64,000 bases of DNA from Planctomycetota bacterium. Lineage in GTDB: Bacteria > Planctomycetota > Planctomycetia > Isosphaerales > Isosphaeraceae. A program made the translations under genes and the position numbers. The number at the start of each line of letters is the position of its first letter. Position 1 is the first letter of the stretch. The notes beneath the pieces are model-generated. The model did not search any database, was not told where the DNA came from, and saw only the letters and a program-made list of their open reading frames with translations. The stretch is from NCBI GenBank assembly GCA_021791715.1, contig JAJYWB010000003.1, positions 62,001-126,000 on the forward strand. Reading direction: 5' to 3'. Below, piece by piece: positions 43,082 through 53,340 of the stretch.

Positions 43082-44530
43082 TCAGGCGAGAATTTCTTGA
43101 ATGATCTCGCCGCGAACGTCGGTCAGGCGCATGTCGCGTCCGCCGAAGCGGAACGTCAATCGTTTGTGATCGACTCCGAGCAGGTGAAACATCGTCGCGT
43201 GCAGGTCGTGGATCTCAACCTTGTTTTCGACGGCGTGGTAGCCGTAATCGTCGGTCGATCCGTGAATATATCCTCCTTTAACTCCCCCTCCCGCGAGCCA
43301 GACGGTGAAACCATAAGGATTGTGATCGCGACCGTCGCTTCCCTGCGCCATCGGCGTGCGGCCGAATTCGCCTCCCCAGAAAACAAGAGTCGAATCCAAG
43401 AGCCCGCGCGCTTTGAGATCTTTCAGTAAACCCGCGATCGGTTTATCGACGGCGCGGGCGTTGTTCGCGTGACCCGTTTTTAGGTCGGAATGCTGATCCC
43501 AGCGGTCGGCGCCCACGCTCGGGCAAAGCACCTCGACGAATCGAACGCCGCGCTCGATCAATCGACGCGCAATCAAACATTCGCGTGCGAAGATTTGCGT
43601 CGGTTTGTACGGTTCGTCGAGCCCGTAAAGCTCGCGCACGGCGCGCGATTCGCCGTCGATCGAGGTGAGATCGGGAACGGCGGATTGCATCCGATACGCG
43701 AGCTCGTAATTCGCGATCGAAGCCTCGAGTTCGTCGCGCCGGCCGAAACGATCGAGACCCATCCGATCAAGATCACGTATAAGCGCGAGTTCTCGTTGTT
43801 GTAACGTCGCGTCTCCCCGGTTCGGTTTGAGATTCGCGATCGGATCTCCCGCCGATTTGAAAATCGATCCCTGATACGACGCGGGAAGGAAGCCCGAGCC
43901 GAAGCAGTCGACCCCGCCGGGGGGTATAAGCCCGCCGTTGAGGACGACGAATCCCGGCAATTCGGCCGATTCGCTCCCCAATCCGTATGTCGTCCACGCC
44001 CCCTGGCTCGGACGCCCCTGCAACCCCGATCCCGTGTGAAGAAAATAATTGGCGCTCGTGTGTTCCGAAAAATTCGAAGTCATCGATCGAATCACGCAGA
44101 TATCGTCGATACATCCGCCGACATGTTCAAACAAATCGCTGACGGGAATTCCGCTCGCGCCGCGGGGGCGGAATTTCCAGGGGGATTTCAGAACCGCTCC
44201 GACGTTGTTGAACTGCGTCGGGTGAGTCTTAACCTGGATCGGCTTTCCGTGTTCACGGTCGAGCCTCGGTTTGGGATCGAACGTATCGAGTTGTGAAGGA
44301 CCGCCGTCCATGAACAAAAAGATAACGTTTTTGGCCTTGGCGGAATGATGAGGCGCACGCGGCGCGAGCGGATCGGTTCGCCCTCGCGTAGAAATCGAAG
44401 GCGAAGAGTCGGCGGCGAGCGAACGATCGCTCAAGAGAGCGGCGAGCGCCACGGCGCCGAAGCCGTTCGCCGCTCGCGAGAGCATCTCGCGCCTCGTCGT
44501 CGCCGCCGCGCCGAACCTTCCGCAATGCAT
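43082..44530 (-). CDS. DUF1501 domain protein
   Basis: A 482-residue sulfatase-fold protein. The N-terminus TTRREMLSRAANGFGAVALA is a Tat-type signal (RREML). The domain is marked by IFLFMDGGPSQLDTFDPKP, VIRSMTSNFSEHTSANYFLH, FWGGEFGRTPMAQGSDGRDH and a C-terminal HDLHATMFHLLGVDH. Such proteins are found almost always as partners of DUF1549/DUF1553 cytochrome proteins in planctomycetes, as here: that gene ends 24 bp upstream. The substrate is unknown; degradation of complex polymers has been suggested for these pairs. It is probably exported folded. Confidence 0.93.
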   Translation of the reverse strand: MHCGRFGAAATTRREMLSRAANGFGAVALAALLSDRSLAADSSPSISTRGRTDPLAPRAPHHSAKAKNVIFLFMDGGPSQLDTFDPKPRLDREHGKPIQVKTHPTQFNNVGAVLKSPWKFRPRGASGIPVSDLFEHVGGCIDDICVIRSMTSNFSEHTSANYFLHTGSGLQGRPSQGAWTTYGLGSESAELPGFVVLNGGLIPPGGVDCFGSGFLPASYQGSIFKSAGDPIANLKPNRGDATLQQRELALIRDLDRMGLDRFGRRDELEASIANYELAYRMQSAVPDLTSIDGESRAVRELYGLDEPYKPTQIFARECLIARRLIERGVRFVEVLCPSVGADRWDQHSDLKTGHANNARAVDKPIAGLLKDLKARGLLDSTLVFWGGEFGRTPMAQGSDGRDHNPYGFTVWLAGGGVKGGYIHGSTDDYGYHAVENKVEIHDLHATMFHLLGVDHKRLTFRFGGRDMRLTDVRGEIIQEILA

Positions 44531-44554
44531 CGGAAAGCCTCTCGTTTCATAACG

Positions 44555-47500
44555 TCACGGAATATAAATAAATTCTTTGACGTTAAAAAGAACATGGCAA
44601 GTCTCGGTCCAAGCTTCGAGATCGTTCGTCGCTCGTCTTCTCGCCTCTAAAAACGCCGAAACCGAGCGCGATTCGGAGTCGGTCGGTTCGCGACCGAACG
44701 CCTGGAGGTACGCGGCGCCGATCCGATCGGCGTCGGTTTTGAATTCCGCCGCAAGCAATCGCTCCGCCCAATCGCGCGACGCCGCGACGACGAACGGGTC
44801 GTTCAAAAGCGTCAGCGGCTGAGCGGGAACGTTCGATATGTTGCGCCTGCCGATCGTCGTGAACGGATTCGGGTAATCGAACGCGAGCAGGAACGGAGTC
44901 AAAAAATTGCGACGAACGTTGATGTAAATACTTCGTCTTCCGTCGCCGTCGAGCGGCCCCGAACGACCGGGGCGACCTCGTCCCTCCATAAACGGAGTGA
45001 GATGCGGAGGAACTCCGGGTCCGTACATTTTGAGATCGAGCCTTCCCGAAACCGCGAGGATCGCGTCGCGCGCCTCCTCGGCTTCAAGCCGCCGCATCGC
45101 CGCGCGATGAAGCGATTCGTTCGCGGGATCGATCTTCTCGGCGGCGGGATCGATCGCCGACGACATTCGATAAGCATGCGTAAGCATTATCATTCGATGC
45201 ATTTTTTTGATCGACCAACCGCCGCGAACGAAATCGGTCGCGAGCCGATCGAGGAGGGCCGGATTCGTCGGCGGGCGTCCCATCGCGCCGAAATCGTCGG
45301 TTGATTTGACGATTCCCTCGCCGAAATGCCGCTTCCAGATCCGATTGATCGCCACCCGCGCCGTCAGCGGATTCGACGGATCGACGAGCCGCAGCGCGAG
45401 TTCGAGCCGGCCGCTTCCCGATCGCGGCGGAGGCTGATTCGTTCCCGCCAAAACCTCGAGAAATCGCCGAGGAACGACGTCGCCGAGCGTTTTATAACTT
45501 CCACGGATATGAACACGTTCGTCTTTACCCGTTCCGTCGACGAGCGCCTGCGCGAGTCTCGGTTCGGGGATCTCGGCTTCGATGCGCGAATAATCGTCGC
45601 GATCGGCCGAGGAGATCGGTTTCAATCGCACGAATCGGCGATCGATCGCTCGAGAAATCAACGCTTCGGCGGATCGATCGCGCGGATCGGTTCGGATGCG
45701 ATCGAAAGCGGCCAAGATCTCACGCGCGTCTTGATCGGCTCGCGTTTCGGCGTTCGCGGCGACGAGGTTCGATTCAGATCGTTCGGAAGCCGCGTCGCGC
45801 TTCTCAAAAGGCGAATTCGCCGAAACCTCTCGATAAGGGAACGCGTTTTGATCGCCGTTTTTCGCTCGAATCAGTTCTTCGTTCGGCTTTTGTTGATTTG
45901 AAAAGCGGATTTCGTCGACCGCGATGTAGCCGTCGCCCGGCAGAACGCGCGATGCGCCCGACGTGAAATCGACCGTCGCTCCGTCGCCGATCTCGATATA
46001 AGCGCGATGTCCGATCCACATCGAAACGTTCTGGGCTCTCCAGGAGTACGCGTCGCCGTGATTGATATCGAGCGCAAGCGCTCCGTAAATCGGGTCGCGA
46101 ATTTTTTCAAAAGAATCGACGACGACGTTGATTCGACCCTTGATCCCGGCGACTTTGTAAAGAATGTAATTCTTTTCAATCGTAAAGCTTTGTGATCGCA
46201 GCACGCCTTGAAGCTTACGCGAGACGATCCCGGAATGCGCGACCCCCGCGGGGACGAAACCGGGGTCGGGGCTCACGATAAAATCCCCCGCTCGAGTCGG
46301 CCGATCGCCGAACGCGTATCCCGTCGCGAACCAACCGTTCCAGGAATCGCCCGAAAAATCTTCAAAAAGCGTTTCCTCGCCCGCCGAAGCCGGTCGACCC
46401 GATATCGACCGCGATTCGCGCGAATCGGTTCTCCGCGAGAGCGAACGACTTTCGACAAGCCGATCGCGATCGACCTCGATTCCTTCCCCACCCGCTCCGG
46501 GGTGAACGCGGTTCTTAATCGCCTCGAGCGCGGCGATCTTCGATGCAAACCGTTCGGGCGGGTCGATAAACGCTTGTTGATGTCGAGAGCTTTGCAAATA
46601 TCCCTTCAAGGCGTAGTAATCGTCGGTGCGGATAGGATCGAACTTATGATCATGACATCGCGCGCACGAGACGGTGAGGCCGAGGAAAGTTTTCGAGAAG
46701 ACGTCGATCTGGTTGTCCATCCGCGCGATCTCGTCGTCGCGGACGTCGACCGGCGAGTGCGTTCCCTCGCCGAGCAGGAAGAATCCCGTCGCGACGATCG
46801 ATTCGTCGACGCCGTCGGTCGGGCTTCGACGAGGCTCGGGCAGAAGATCCCCCGCGACATGCTCGACGACGAATCGGTCGAAGGGGAGATCGGAGTTCAT
46901 CGCCCGAATCACATAATCTCGATATTCGAAAGCGTTTGGAATGTCATAATCAAATTCATGTCCATAGGTTTCAGCGAATCGGACGAGGTCGAGCGTTCTC
47001 CGCGCCTCGCGTTCGCCGTAACGGGGAGAAGCGAGCAGGCGGTCGACGACCTTCGCGAACGCCTGGGGAGAATCGTCGGCGAGGAAAGCCTCGATTTCGG
47101 CCGCGGTTGGAGGAAGTCCCGTCAGGTCGAAAGTCGCTCGACGAATGAGCGTCCGCTTATCGGCGTCGGGAGCGGGTTTTAGGCCCTTACGCTCGAGCTC
47201 CGCGAGGATGAATCGGTCGATCGGCGATTCAGGCCAGGATTCGTTTTGTACGCTCGGGGGGGCGGGATCGGCGATCGGCTGAAAGCTCCAGTGCTTCGCT
47301 CGTTCGGCGAGGTCGAACGAGCTTTTCGGCTTCGCCGCGGAAGCCGTCTCGGCTTCGGCGGGCCAAGGCGCTCCAAGTTCCACCCATTTGACGAGCGTCG
47401 CGATCTCGTCGTCGGGGAGCTTCGACTTGGGGGGCATTTGCACGAGATCGCCGTAATGAATCGCGTCGACGAGCAGGCTTTCGGCGGGCTTACCGGGAAC

Positions 47501-47749
47501 GACCGCGGGGCCGTTTCCGCCTCCTTCCAGAATGAAACGGCGCGAATCGAGCCGAAGCCCCCCTTTTTGTTTATCCGGTCCATGACACTTAACACACCGC
47601 GCGATCAGCAGTGGACGGACGTTTTTCTCGAAATATTCCAACCGCGCAAGATCGGGTTCGGCCGCGAATCCAGGCCGATTCGGCGCGAGGAACGATAACA
47701 AAGCGAAGGCGATCATCGGGAGCGACCGCAATCTGAACGCGTTTCGCAT
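44555..47749 (-). CDS. Planctomycete cytochrome C (PSD1) DUF1549/DUF1553 protein with inserted domain
   Basis: About 1064 residues. A signal peptide is followed by a Planctomycete-type cytochrome c domain with the haem motif CVKCH at about residue 50, then DUF1549 (DRFILAELERKGLKPAP, then TFDLTGLPPT), and DUF1553 near the C-terminus (RVAINRIWKRHFGEGIV, LDRLATDFVRGGWSIKKMHR). Between them, residues about 460-650 form a beta-rich insert (LFEDFSGDSWNGWFATGYAF, IEIGDGATVDFTSG) that resembles the carbohydrate-binding inserts of some PSD1 proteins. I chose ATG 47749 with GGGGGTG upstream; a GTG lies 9 bases earlier. Operon with the DUF1501 gene. Confidence 0.92.
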   Translation of the reverse strand: MRNAFRLRSLPMIAFALLSFLAPNRPGFAAEPDLARLEYFEKNVRPLLIARCVKCHGPDKQKGGLRLDSRRFILEGGGNGPAVVPGKPAESLLVDAIHYGDLVQMPPKSKLPDDEIATLVKWVELGAPWPAEAETASAAKPKSSFDLAERAKHWSFQPIADPAPPSVQNESWPESPIDRFILAELERKGLKPAPDADKRTLIRRATFDLTGLPPTAAEIEAFLADDSPQAFAKVVDRLLASPRYGEREARRTLDLVRFAETYGHEFDYDIPNAFEYRDYVIRAMNSDLPFDRFVVEHVAGDLLPEPRRSPTDGVDESIVATGFFLLGEGTHSPVDVRDDEIARMDNQIDVFSKTFLGLTVSCARCHDHKFDPIRTDDYYALKGYLQSSRHQQAFIDPPERFASKIAALEAIKNRVHPGAGGEGIEVDRDRLVESRSLSRRTDSRESRSISGRPASAGEETLFEDFSGDSWNGWFATGYAFGDRPTRAGDFIVSPDPGFVPAGVAHSGIVSRKLQGVLRSQSFTIEKNYILYKVAGIKGRINVVVDSFEKIRDPIYGALALDINHGDAYSWRAQNVSMWIGHRAYIEIGDGATVDFTSGASRVLPGDGYIAVDEIRFSNQQKPNEELIRAKNGDQNAFPYREVSANSPFEKRDAASERSESNLVAANAETRADQDAREILAAFDRIRTDPRDRSAEALISRAIDRRFVRLKPISSADRDDYSRIEAEIPEPRLAQALVDGTGKDERVHIRGSYKTLGDVVPRRFLEVLAGTNQPPPRSGSGRLELALRLVDPSNPLTARVAINRIWKRHFGEGIVKSTDDFGAMGRPPTNPALLDRLATDFVRGGWSIKKMHRMIMLTHAYRMSSAIDPAAEKIDPANESLHRAAMRRLEAEEARDAILAVSGRLDLKMYGPGVPPHLTPFMEGRGRPGRSGPLDGDGRRSIYINVRRNFLTPFLLAFDYPNPFTTIGRRNISNVPAQPLTLLNDPFVVAASRDWAERLLAAEFKTDADRIGAAYLQAFGREPTDSESRSVSAFLEARRRATNDLEAWTETCHVLFNVKEFIYIP

Positions 47750-47943
47750 CCGCGACACCCCCGTTTCGAGCGATAACTCCCCAGGGAGAAACGTAATGAA
47801 TCAATACCAGCATAACACCCTTGTTAAACAATCGCAATCGAGCCTGAAGCGGGGAAGCCGGGAAGCGGGTCAAGGCGGCGTTCGCATCTGCGTACTCGCT
47901 TAACCGAAGCCGGGAGGAATGAAGTCGAATTGCGGGGGAAGAG

Positions 47944-50900
47944 TTATTCTTTGCTAGATAAATTCATCCGTTCAACCCAGTCGTTCCAGCGGAGCGATTC
48001 GCGATCGACGACGAAGCGTCGCGGATCGAGACCGGGAGGGTTCGAGGCGTTCGAGCCGGATTCGAGTGCCGGCTCGACCGAATCGCGATCGCTCCAGACG
48101 GCTCGAAACACGGTCGTGGCGCGATCGTCGTCGAGAATCGTCGTCACGCCTTGATCGTCGATATTATAAAGCGTTTCGTGAGGAGACAGGAGTCGCTCGA
48201 GCGCTCCGCGATCGAGATCGGCGCCCGACATCGCGATCAATCCGTCGACCAGGGCGCGGCCGAGATCGTCGGATTTTTTCGCGGAAGAATTCGCTAAGAA
48301 AGATCCATGAACTTGAACAAGTAATTTACCGGCGATTTCTTCAAAGACGACGACCGGGGGATCGGTCGAGATCGCGAATTCTGGCGAATCGACTTGATGC
48401 TTGAAGCGGACGACGGCGCGATCGGTCGCGAGCTTAACGGATTCGATCGCGATCGGTCCGATACCCGCGGCGATCGCGGGGGCGAGGATATCGCGGTCGA
48501 TGAACCGACGGATCGCGAGTTCGGCCTCGTGGAGGTGGGAGCGACGGCTCGCGACCGGCCCCGACGCGTCGCCTCGAGGCGCGGCGTCGCGGAGCGCCGA
48601 GCGGAGCTTGGCGAAGAGCTTGGGAATCGTCCCCGAATGGAAACCGGGCCGAAACATCCGCGCCATCGTTTCTCCATGCCCTCCAAAACTCACCGGAACG
48701 ACGTAAGTCGGGCGATTCGCCGCGTAAAGCCGCCAATTCTCTTTGAGTTCCCAAACCAAAAAGCCGAAAACCCCCGGCAACAGCAAAACGGTCGTACCCG
48801 CGATCGCGTTTCCCAGAACAGGGCCGAGAACGGGCTTGAGCGGCGCGGCCGCGGCTCGCGTGAGCCGAAGACTCATCGGAAGAATAATTTTATGTGAAAC
48901 TGTGACAACTGGAAAATGTTTGATCGGGTTGATTTGAGGCTCGATTAGCAAATTCACATAAAGTCGAATTATATAGGCGACGACCTCCCACGCGAGGCCG
49001 AGGGTCGCCTTGGCGACGAGCGCGGCGCGCGATTGACCGGTGCGAAAGCGGAGGTATTCGTCGACCGCGTGGAGGGTGCGATCGATCGCCTCGACGACGA
49101 TCTGAAAGATTTCGATCACGAAGCGCAAAAGCCCGGGGATGAGATCCGAGCGAAATCGTCTCCAGCCGCGCGCCGCGGCGTCGACGACGACCTCTTCGAA
49201 GTCGCGTCCGAAGCGGGTGTTGATGAAGACCGCGACGATCAGCGTGAGACCGCTGAAAATCTCGAGCTTCGGCGTCGTGGGCGAATCGAATCGTCGGATC
49301 AACGGCGTAAACGGAGCTACAAGCAACATCGGTTTAAGCAGTGCGCGCCAAAGAATTTGAATAAAAAGCGATTTCCAGATTCTCCGCAGCGCCGGCCAGG
49401 CGGCGATCGCCGCGGGAAGATCGAAGAACAGCAATCGAATCCCCCGCGCCGCGCCGCGCAAAACGCGAACCACGAGCTTTCGAAATGCTCTAATATGTAT
49501 GATACATAAGATAAATAATCCGCCGGCGAGGATCGCCTCGAATCCGAAGGGGGGAATCGAACCGCCGCCGGTTAATTTGAGGGCGATCAAGGCGATATGA
49601 TGCGTTCCGGCGAGGATGACGAACGACCCGCCGAACGGGATGGCGCCGAAGAGCGTGAGGAATCGGCCGATTTTGGTGCCGAAGGCGAGCGAACTTCCTT
49701 TTTGGAGCAGGCGACGGTATACCTCGCCGCGCCGGTACACCTCGTCGAGCGATTTCGCGAGCGCGCGATCGAGCCTGAGGAGCGGGTCGCCGAGAACGAG
49801 TTCGATCGGTCCCGAGAGGTCGGGGAGTTTGATCGGGCTTTGCGAGATCGCGTCGCGTACGTCGCCCATCTGGAGGAACCCGCGTTCGGCGAGCACGTCG
49901 AGCAATTCCTCGACGAGTTTATCGATCGCGACCCGTTCGACGACGTTGGCGGGTTCCGGCAGCGATCGGGGAACGACCGCGGCGATCAACGGACGAAACG
50001 TCTCTCTTAAACGCTCCTCGGCGCGATCAATCGCATTATCAAGTAAACGTTCAAGTGGCGCGCGTTCGACGTCGGCGAGGCGTGTTTTGGCGAGTCGATT
50101 TCTGGCCGAGCGGAGCCGGCGCGCGATCGCCACCTGGCCGTGATGAATCAGCGTTCGCTTGAGGGGGCGCTTTCCCAGCGAGAAAATCCATGCGAGCGGT
50201 TCGACCGCGTGGAATTCGTGTTCGTGATCGAAGCAAACTTTTTGGATTGCGTAGAGCCAGCGCGCCTCGGGGGGCCAGTACCCCTCGGCGGCTCGATCGA
50301 TCATCGCGGTGAAGCCGCGTCTCCACGCCGCGGCCTCGGCGCCTTGCATCGCAAGCGCCACGCGAAGCCGGCGCGCCAGCCGATTCAGGCTCTCGCGCGC
50401 CGCGGCCCGCGCCTTTTCAGCGTCCGCAGGGGCGGATCGATTCGCCTCCCAGGTTTTCAAGATCGCGGCTCGAACGTCGTTGCCCCGCGTCGACGACCAT
50501 TTCACGCGTTCCGCGATCCATCTCCGACGAAGTTTTGATAACGGAATTTCATCAATTCTTTTATCGATCTGCGCGCTTTCCGCGCGGCGACGCAATCGCT
50601 CGCGGTACGCCTCGGGATCGGGCGCTCCCTCGGGACGCGTCGTCGCCGCGAGCAGAGCCGGCGGCGGCCCCGGATCGCTTAAGAGACGTCGAACGCGTTC
50701 GTGATCGTCGATCGCCGGGAACCAGTCGGCGAGCCAATCGGCCTGGAATAGCGTGAGTTCGTGGAACGTCGCCTGCCAAGCGACGATGACGGCTAATTCA
50801 TCATAAGGTGCGAATAAAATTCCTTCTTTAATTAGGACGTTTTTCGCCTCGGCGAAGGGAGCGACGCCGATCTCGGCGACGAGGCGTCTTTGTCGCGGCT

Positions 50901-51333
50901 CGCGATCGGGGAGGGATCGCCAGGAACGCTCGGCGTCGATCCGATAGCGCGCGGCGAAAAGCCTGCGCCAGTAGCCCAGGAGGACCGCTCCACGTTGGCG
51001 CCTGGCGAGTCGATCCTCGTCGGGAAGAGCGAAAAGGATGAGTGGATCGTCGGGACGTTCGAATTCGCCCGCGTCGACGATCGACGACTCGGCCGCGTCG
51101 CGATCGAAGATCGACCGTGCGGTTTCTCGATCGATGATCACAGGGGTTCGATAAACGGCGCGGGGACCGAGAGCGGAGCGCAGCCCGAGCCGGCGAAGCG
51201 AACGCCGAATCAACCTGGGAGCGACCAGCCGCATCGAGGGGTCGGCGGCGTGGAGCACCCGGTCGAGCTCGGTGATCGTCACCGGCTCGGTCTGGAATCG
51301 CCCGGCTTCGCGCCGGTGACTCGTGGTCGCCAT
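47944..51333 (-). CDS. Large orphan membrane protein (1129 residues)
   Basis: A 1129-residue protein with AGAGGG before the ATG. The first half (about 1-560) is Arg-rich, helical and soluble, with short segments such as ALPDEDRLARRQRGAVLLGY. The middle (about 570-850) has several hydrophobic segments, including FGGSFVILAGTHHIALIALK and LEIFSGLTLIVAVFINTRFG, and another near 880. The last 260 residues are soluble again, starting near YVVPVSFGGHGETMARMF. I recognise no family; I would expect relatives only in planctomycetes. Membrane localisation with large domains on one side is inferred. It stands alone on this strand. Confidence 0.8.
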   Translation of the reverse strand: MATTSHRREAGRFQTEPVTITELDRVLHAADPSMRLVAPRLIRRSLRRLGLRSALGPRAVYRTPVIIDRETARSIFDRDAAESSIVDAGEFERPDDPLILFALPDEDRLARRQRGAVLLGYWRRLFAARYRIDAERSWRSLPDREPRQRRLVAEIGVAPFAEAKNVLIKEGILFAPYDELAVIVAWQATFHELTLFQADWLADWFPAIDDHERVRRLLSDPGPPPALLAATTRPEGAPDPEAYRERLRRRAESAQIDKRIDEIPLSKLRRRWIAERVKWSSTRGNDVRAAILKTWEANRSAPADAEKARAAARESLNRLARRLRVALAMQGAEAAAWRRGFTAMIDRAAEGYWPPEARWLYAIQKVCFDHEHEFHAVEPLAWIFSLGKRPLKRTLIHHGQVAIARRLRSARNRLAKTRLADVERAPLERLLDNAIDRAEERLRETFRPLIAAVVPRSLPEPANVVERVAIDKLVEELLDVLAERGFLQMGDVRDAISQSPIKLPDLSGPIELVLGDPLLRLDRALAKSLDEVYRRGEVYRRLLQKGSSLAFGTKIGRFLTLFGAIPFGGSFVILAGTHHIALIALKLTGGGSIPPFGFEAILAGGLFILCIIHIRAFRKLVVRVLRGAARGIRLLFFDLPAAIAAWPALRRIWKSLFIQILWRALLKPMLLVAPFTPLIRRFDSPTTPKLEIFSGLTLIVAVFINTRFGRDFEEVVVDAAARGWRRFRSDLIPGLLRFVIEIFQIVVEAIDRTLHAVDEYLRFRTGQSRAALVAKATLGLAWEVVAYIIRLYVNLLIEPQINPIKHFPVVTVSHKIILPMSLRLTRAAAAPLKPVLGPVLGNAIAGTTVLLLPGVFGFLVWELKENWRLYAANRPTYVVPVSFGGHGETMARMFRPGFHSGTIPKLFAKLRSALRDAAPRGDASGPVASRRSHLHEAELAIRRFIDRDILAPAIAAGIGPIAIESVKLATDRAVVRFKHQVDSPEFAISTDPPVVVFEEIAGKLLVQVHGSFLANSSAKKSDDLGRALVDGLIAMSGADLDRGALERLLSPHETLYNIDDQGVTTILDDDRATTVFRAVWSDRDSVEPALESGSNASNPPGLDPRRFVVDRESLRWNDWVERMNLSSKE

Positions 51334-51546
51334 ACACCCTCTTATCTCGTAAGGCTCGATGAACTCGCGACACGTTCCGCGGTGGAAAACGAAGCCGAAC
51401 GGCGTTCGCCTCGCGTCATCGTAGCACGTCGAAGAGGGGCGGCGTCAGGTTTTTCAAGCGGAACTCGTCGCGAGCCTCGCCCGCGGAAAACCGAGCCCAA
51501 ACCGCTCGCCGTGACCGACACGGCGAGACCCGACCGAACGTCGCGA

Positions 51547-51864
51547 TCACGCGATCGTCGCGGCCTCGCGGCGCCGACGCGCCGACCGATTCAATTTTGC
51601 GTTTTGGATCATAGTTTCATTGGTATTCGCCACTTGATCGCGCAATCGTTCGAGCCAAAGCGCCAGATCGACATGATTCGATCCTTCAAGCGTGCGCTCG
51701 AGCCGTGCGATTCGCCTAAGGATGGCGGCTCGCTCGTCGTCGAACGAATCGTCGAGCTTGGCCCGACCGTTCAACAATTCGTGCGTCCGCGACGCCAATT
51801 CTCGAATGACCGCTCCGTAATCGTCCTCAGTTGTGTTCAACCGCGAATCTGTCATGGATTCCAT
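51547..51864 (-). CDS. Small charged helical protein, hypothetical
   Basis: About 105 residues, strongly helical and charged (TTEDDYGAVIRELASRTHEL, RRIARLERTLEGSNHVDL), ending in a basic tail. AGGAC precedes the ATG at 51864; the open frame extends further up but with basic, non-protein-like composition. It could be a regulator or coiled-coil adaptor. No family is recognised. Confidence 0.55.
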   Translation of the reverse strand: MESMTDSRLNTTEDDYGAVIRELASRTHELLNGRAKLDDSFDDERAAILRRIARLERTLEGSNHVDLALWLERLRDQVANTNETMIQNAKLNRSARRRREAATIA

Positions 51865-52165
51865 CTCATAAGTCCTGGGTCGACGCGCCCGGTATTCCGC
51901 TCCGAGCTTGGACACGTCGGCGCCCAAAGAAAATCGCCGCCGACGAGACTGGCTCGGACGGCGGCGTTCCTCATGGAAGTATACGCCGTTTTCCCCGAGA
52001 GTCGACTGCAAACCCGCCTCGGCGAGTCGTTTTTGTGTCGTAAAATCTTGATAACTCTAAACTTCAAATTTCCCTTCGGATCGCCTCAATGGACGGATCG
52101 GCGGTTCCGCGTTACCATGCCCCGGTGATGTTTCGGTACGAATCGACACCCGCGGATTCCGCTCG
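51865..52165. other. Divergent intergenic region
   Basis: About 300 bp between the small helical protein (minus) and the GT4 glycosyltransferase (plus). It probably contains both promoters. I see no repeats or RNA. Confidence 0.35.
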
Positions 52166-53299
52166 ATGAAGATCACGATCGTCACTGAAACATACTTCCC
52201 ACAAGTTAACGGCGTTTCTCGAACTTTGGGACAGCTCGTCAAATTCCTCGAAGATCGCGGCGATCAAATTCAACTCATTCGTCCCGATTACGGCGAGGAA
52301 TCCGAATGTTCCAACCACGTGCTCGTTCACGCCGTCCCTTTGCCGTTTTACCCCGAGGTTCGCCTTCCTCCGCCGACGTTCGGCGAAGTTCTTCCTGTTA
52401 TAGACGCTTTTCAACCCCATTTGGTTCATATCGCAACCGAGGCCGTTCTCGGTCTGGCGGTTCTACGCCACGCTCTCAAACGCGAAATACCGGTCGTATC
52501 GAGTTTTCACACCAATTTCGACCGCTATTGCGAGCATTATCAAATCGCTTGGGCCTCGTGGTTGATCCGGCGATACCTCCGCTGGTTTCATAACTCGACA
52601 CTCCAGACGTTCGTCCCGTCGCGCGCGACGATCGCCGAACTCGAAACGTACGGAATCGAGCGACTGGCGCTCTGGCCACGCGGCGTCGACGCTTCCCTCT
52701 TTCATCCCGATCGTCCCGGCCGCGAACGAATCCGCGAAAAGCTAAATTTTGACGCCAATGATATCGTAATCGCTTATGTCGGTCGGATCGCCGCCGAGAA
52801 GAACACGCCGTTTCTTGCCGAGGCGCTCGCGATCGCGGCGAACGCTCGACCCGACGTGCGACTTCTTTTCGTGGGGGACGGCCCCGAACGCCGAGGAATC
52901 GAACGCAAACTCGACGGCTGCGCGCGATTCGTCGGCTATCGCTCGGGAGAGGATCTCGCCGATCATTACGCCGCGGCCGACCTCTTCGCGTTCTCAAGCC
53001 TCACCGAGACGTTCGGCAACGTCGTGATCGAGGCGATGGCTTCGGGACTCCCCGTCGTCGCGCTCGCCGCGGGAGGCGTCGCCGATTCGGTTCAAACCGA
53101 CGTCAACGGAATCGCGCTCGATCCCTCGGCGTCCCCGGCCGAATTCGCCGCGGCCGTTTTGAAGCTCGTCGACGATCGCGATACCGCCGAACGTCTTTCC
53201 CAAGGCGCGAGACGATACGCCCGAAGCCGCACCTGGGAAGCGATCATGGCGAAACTTCGCGATCGTTACGTCGAGATCGTCGCCGAATATAAAAAATAA
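52166..53299 (+). CDS. GT4 glycosyltransferase, MgtA/SqdX-like
   Basis: A 377-residue GT-B enzyme. The N-terminal domain starts MKITIVTETYFPQVNGVSRT, matching GDP-mannose-dependent alpha-mannosyltransferases (MgtA/PimB') and sulfoquinovosyl transferase SqdX. It continues with FHTNFDRYCEHYQ; the C-terminal domain has IAYVGRIAAEKN and ETFGNVVIEAMASGLPVVA, containing the EX7E motif. The product is probably a glycolipid or polysaccharide at the cytoplasmic face of the membrane. The exact donor cannot be told from sequence. The next gene follows after about 40 bp. Confidence 0.88.
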   Translation: MKITIVTETYFPQVNGVSRTLGQLVKFLEDRGDQIQLIRPDYGEESECSNHVLVHAVPLPFYPEVRLPPPTFGEVLPVIDAFQPHLVHIATEAVLGLAVLRHALKREIPVVSSFHTNFDRYCEHYQIAWASWLIRRYLRWFHNSTLQTFVPSRATIAELETYGIERLALWPRGVDASLFHPDRPGRERIREKLNFDANDIVIAYVGRIAAEKNTPFLAEALAIAANARPDVRLLFVGDGPERRGIERKLDGCARFVGYRSGEDLADHYAAADLFAFSSLTETFGNVVIEAMASGLPVVALAAGGVADSVQTDVNGIALDPSASPAEFAAAVLKLVDDRDTAERLSQGARRYARSRTWEAIMAKLRDRYVEIVAEYKK

Positions 53300-53340
53300 T
53301 TGTATATTATTATAACTAGTCAAGAATGTGCCGGCTCCAT

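Noticed and set aside
46208..47182. Open frame of about 324 codons opposite the PSD1 gene
   Set aside because: Antisense to a gene with haem and DUF1549 motifs; composition is unlike a real protein.
50890..52128. Open frame of about 410 codons on the plus strand
   Set aside because: It overlaps the orphan membrane protein and the small helical protein on the minus strand, and has no protein-like pattern.
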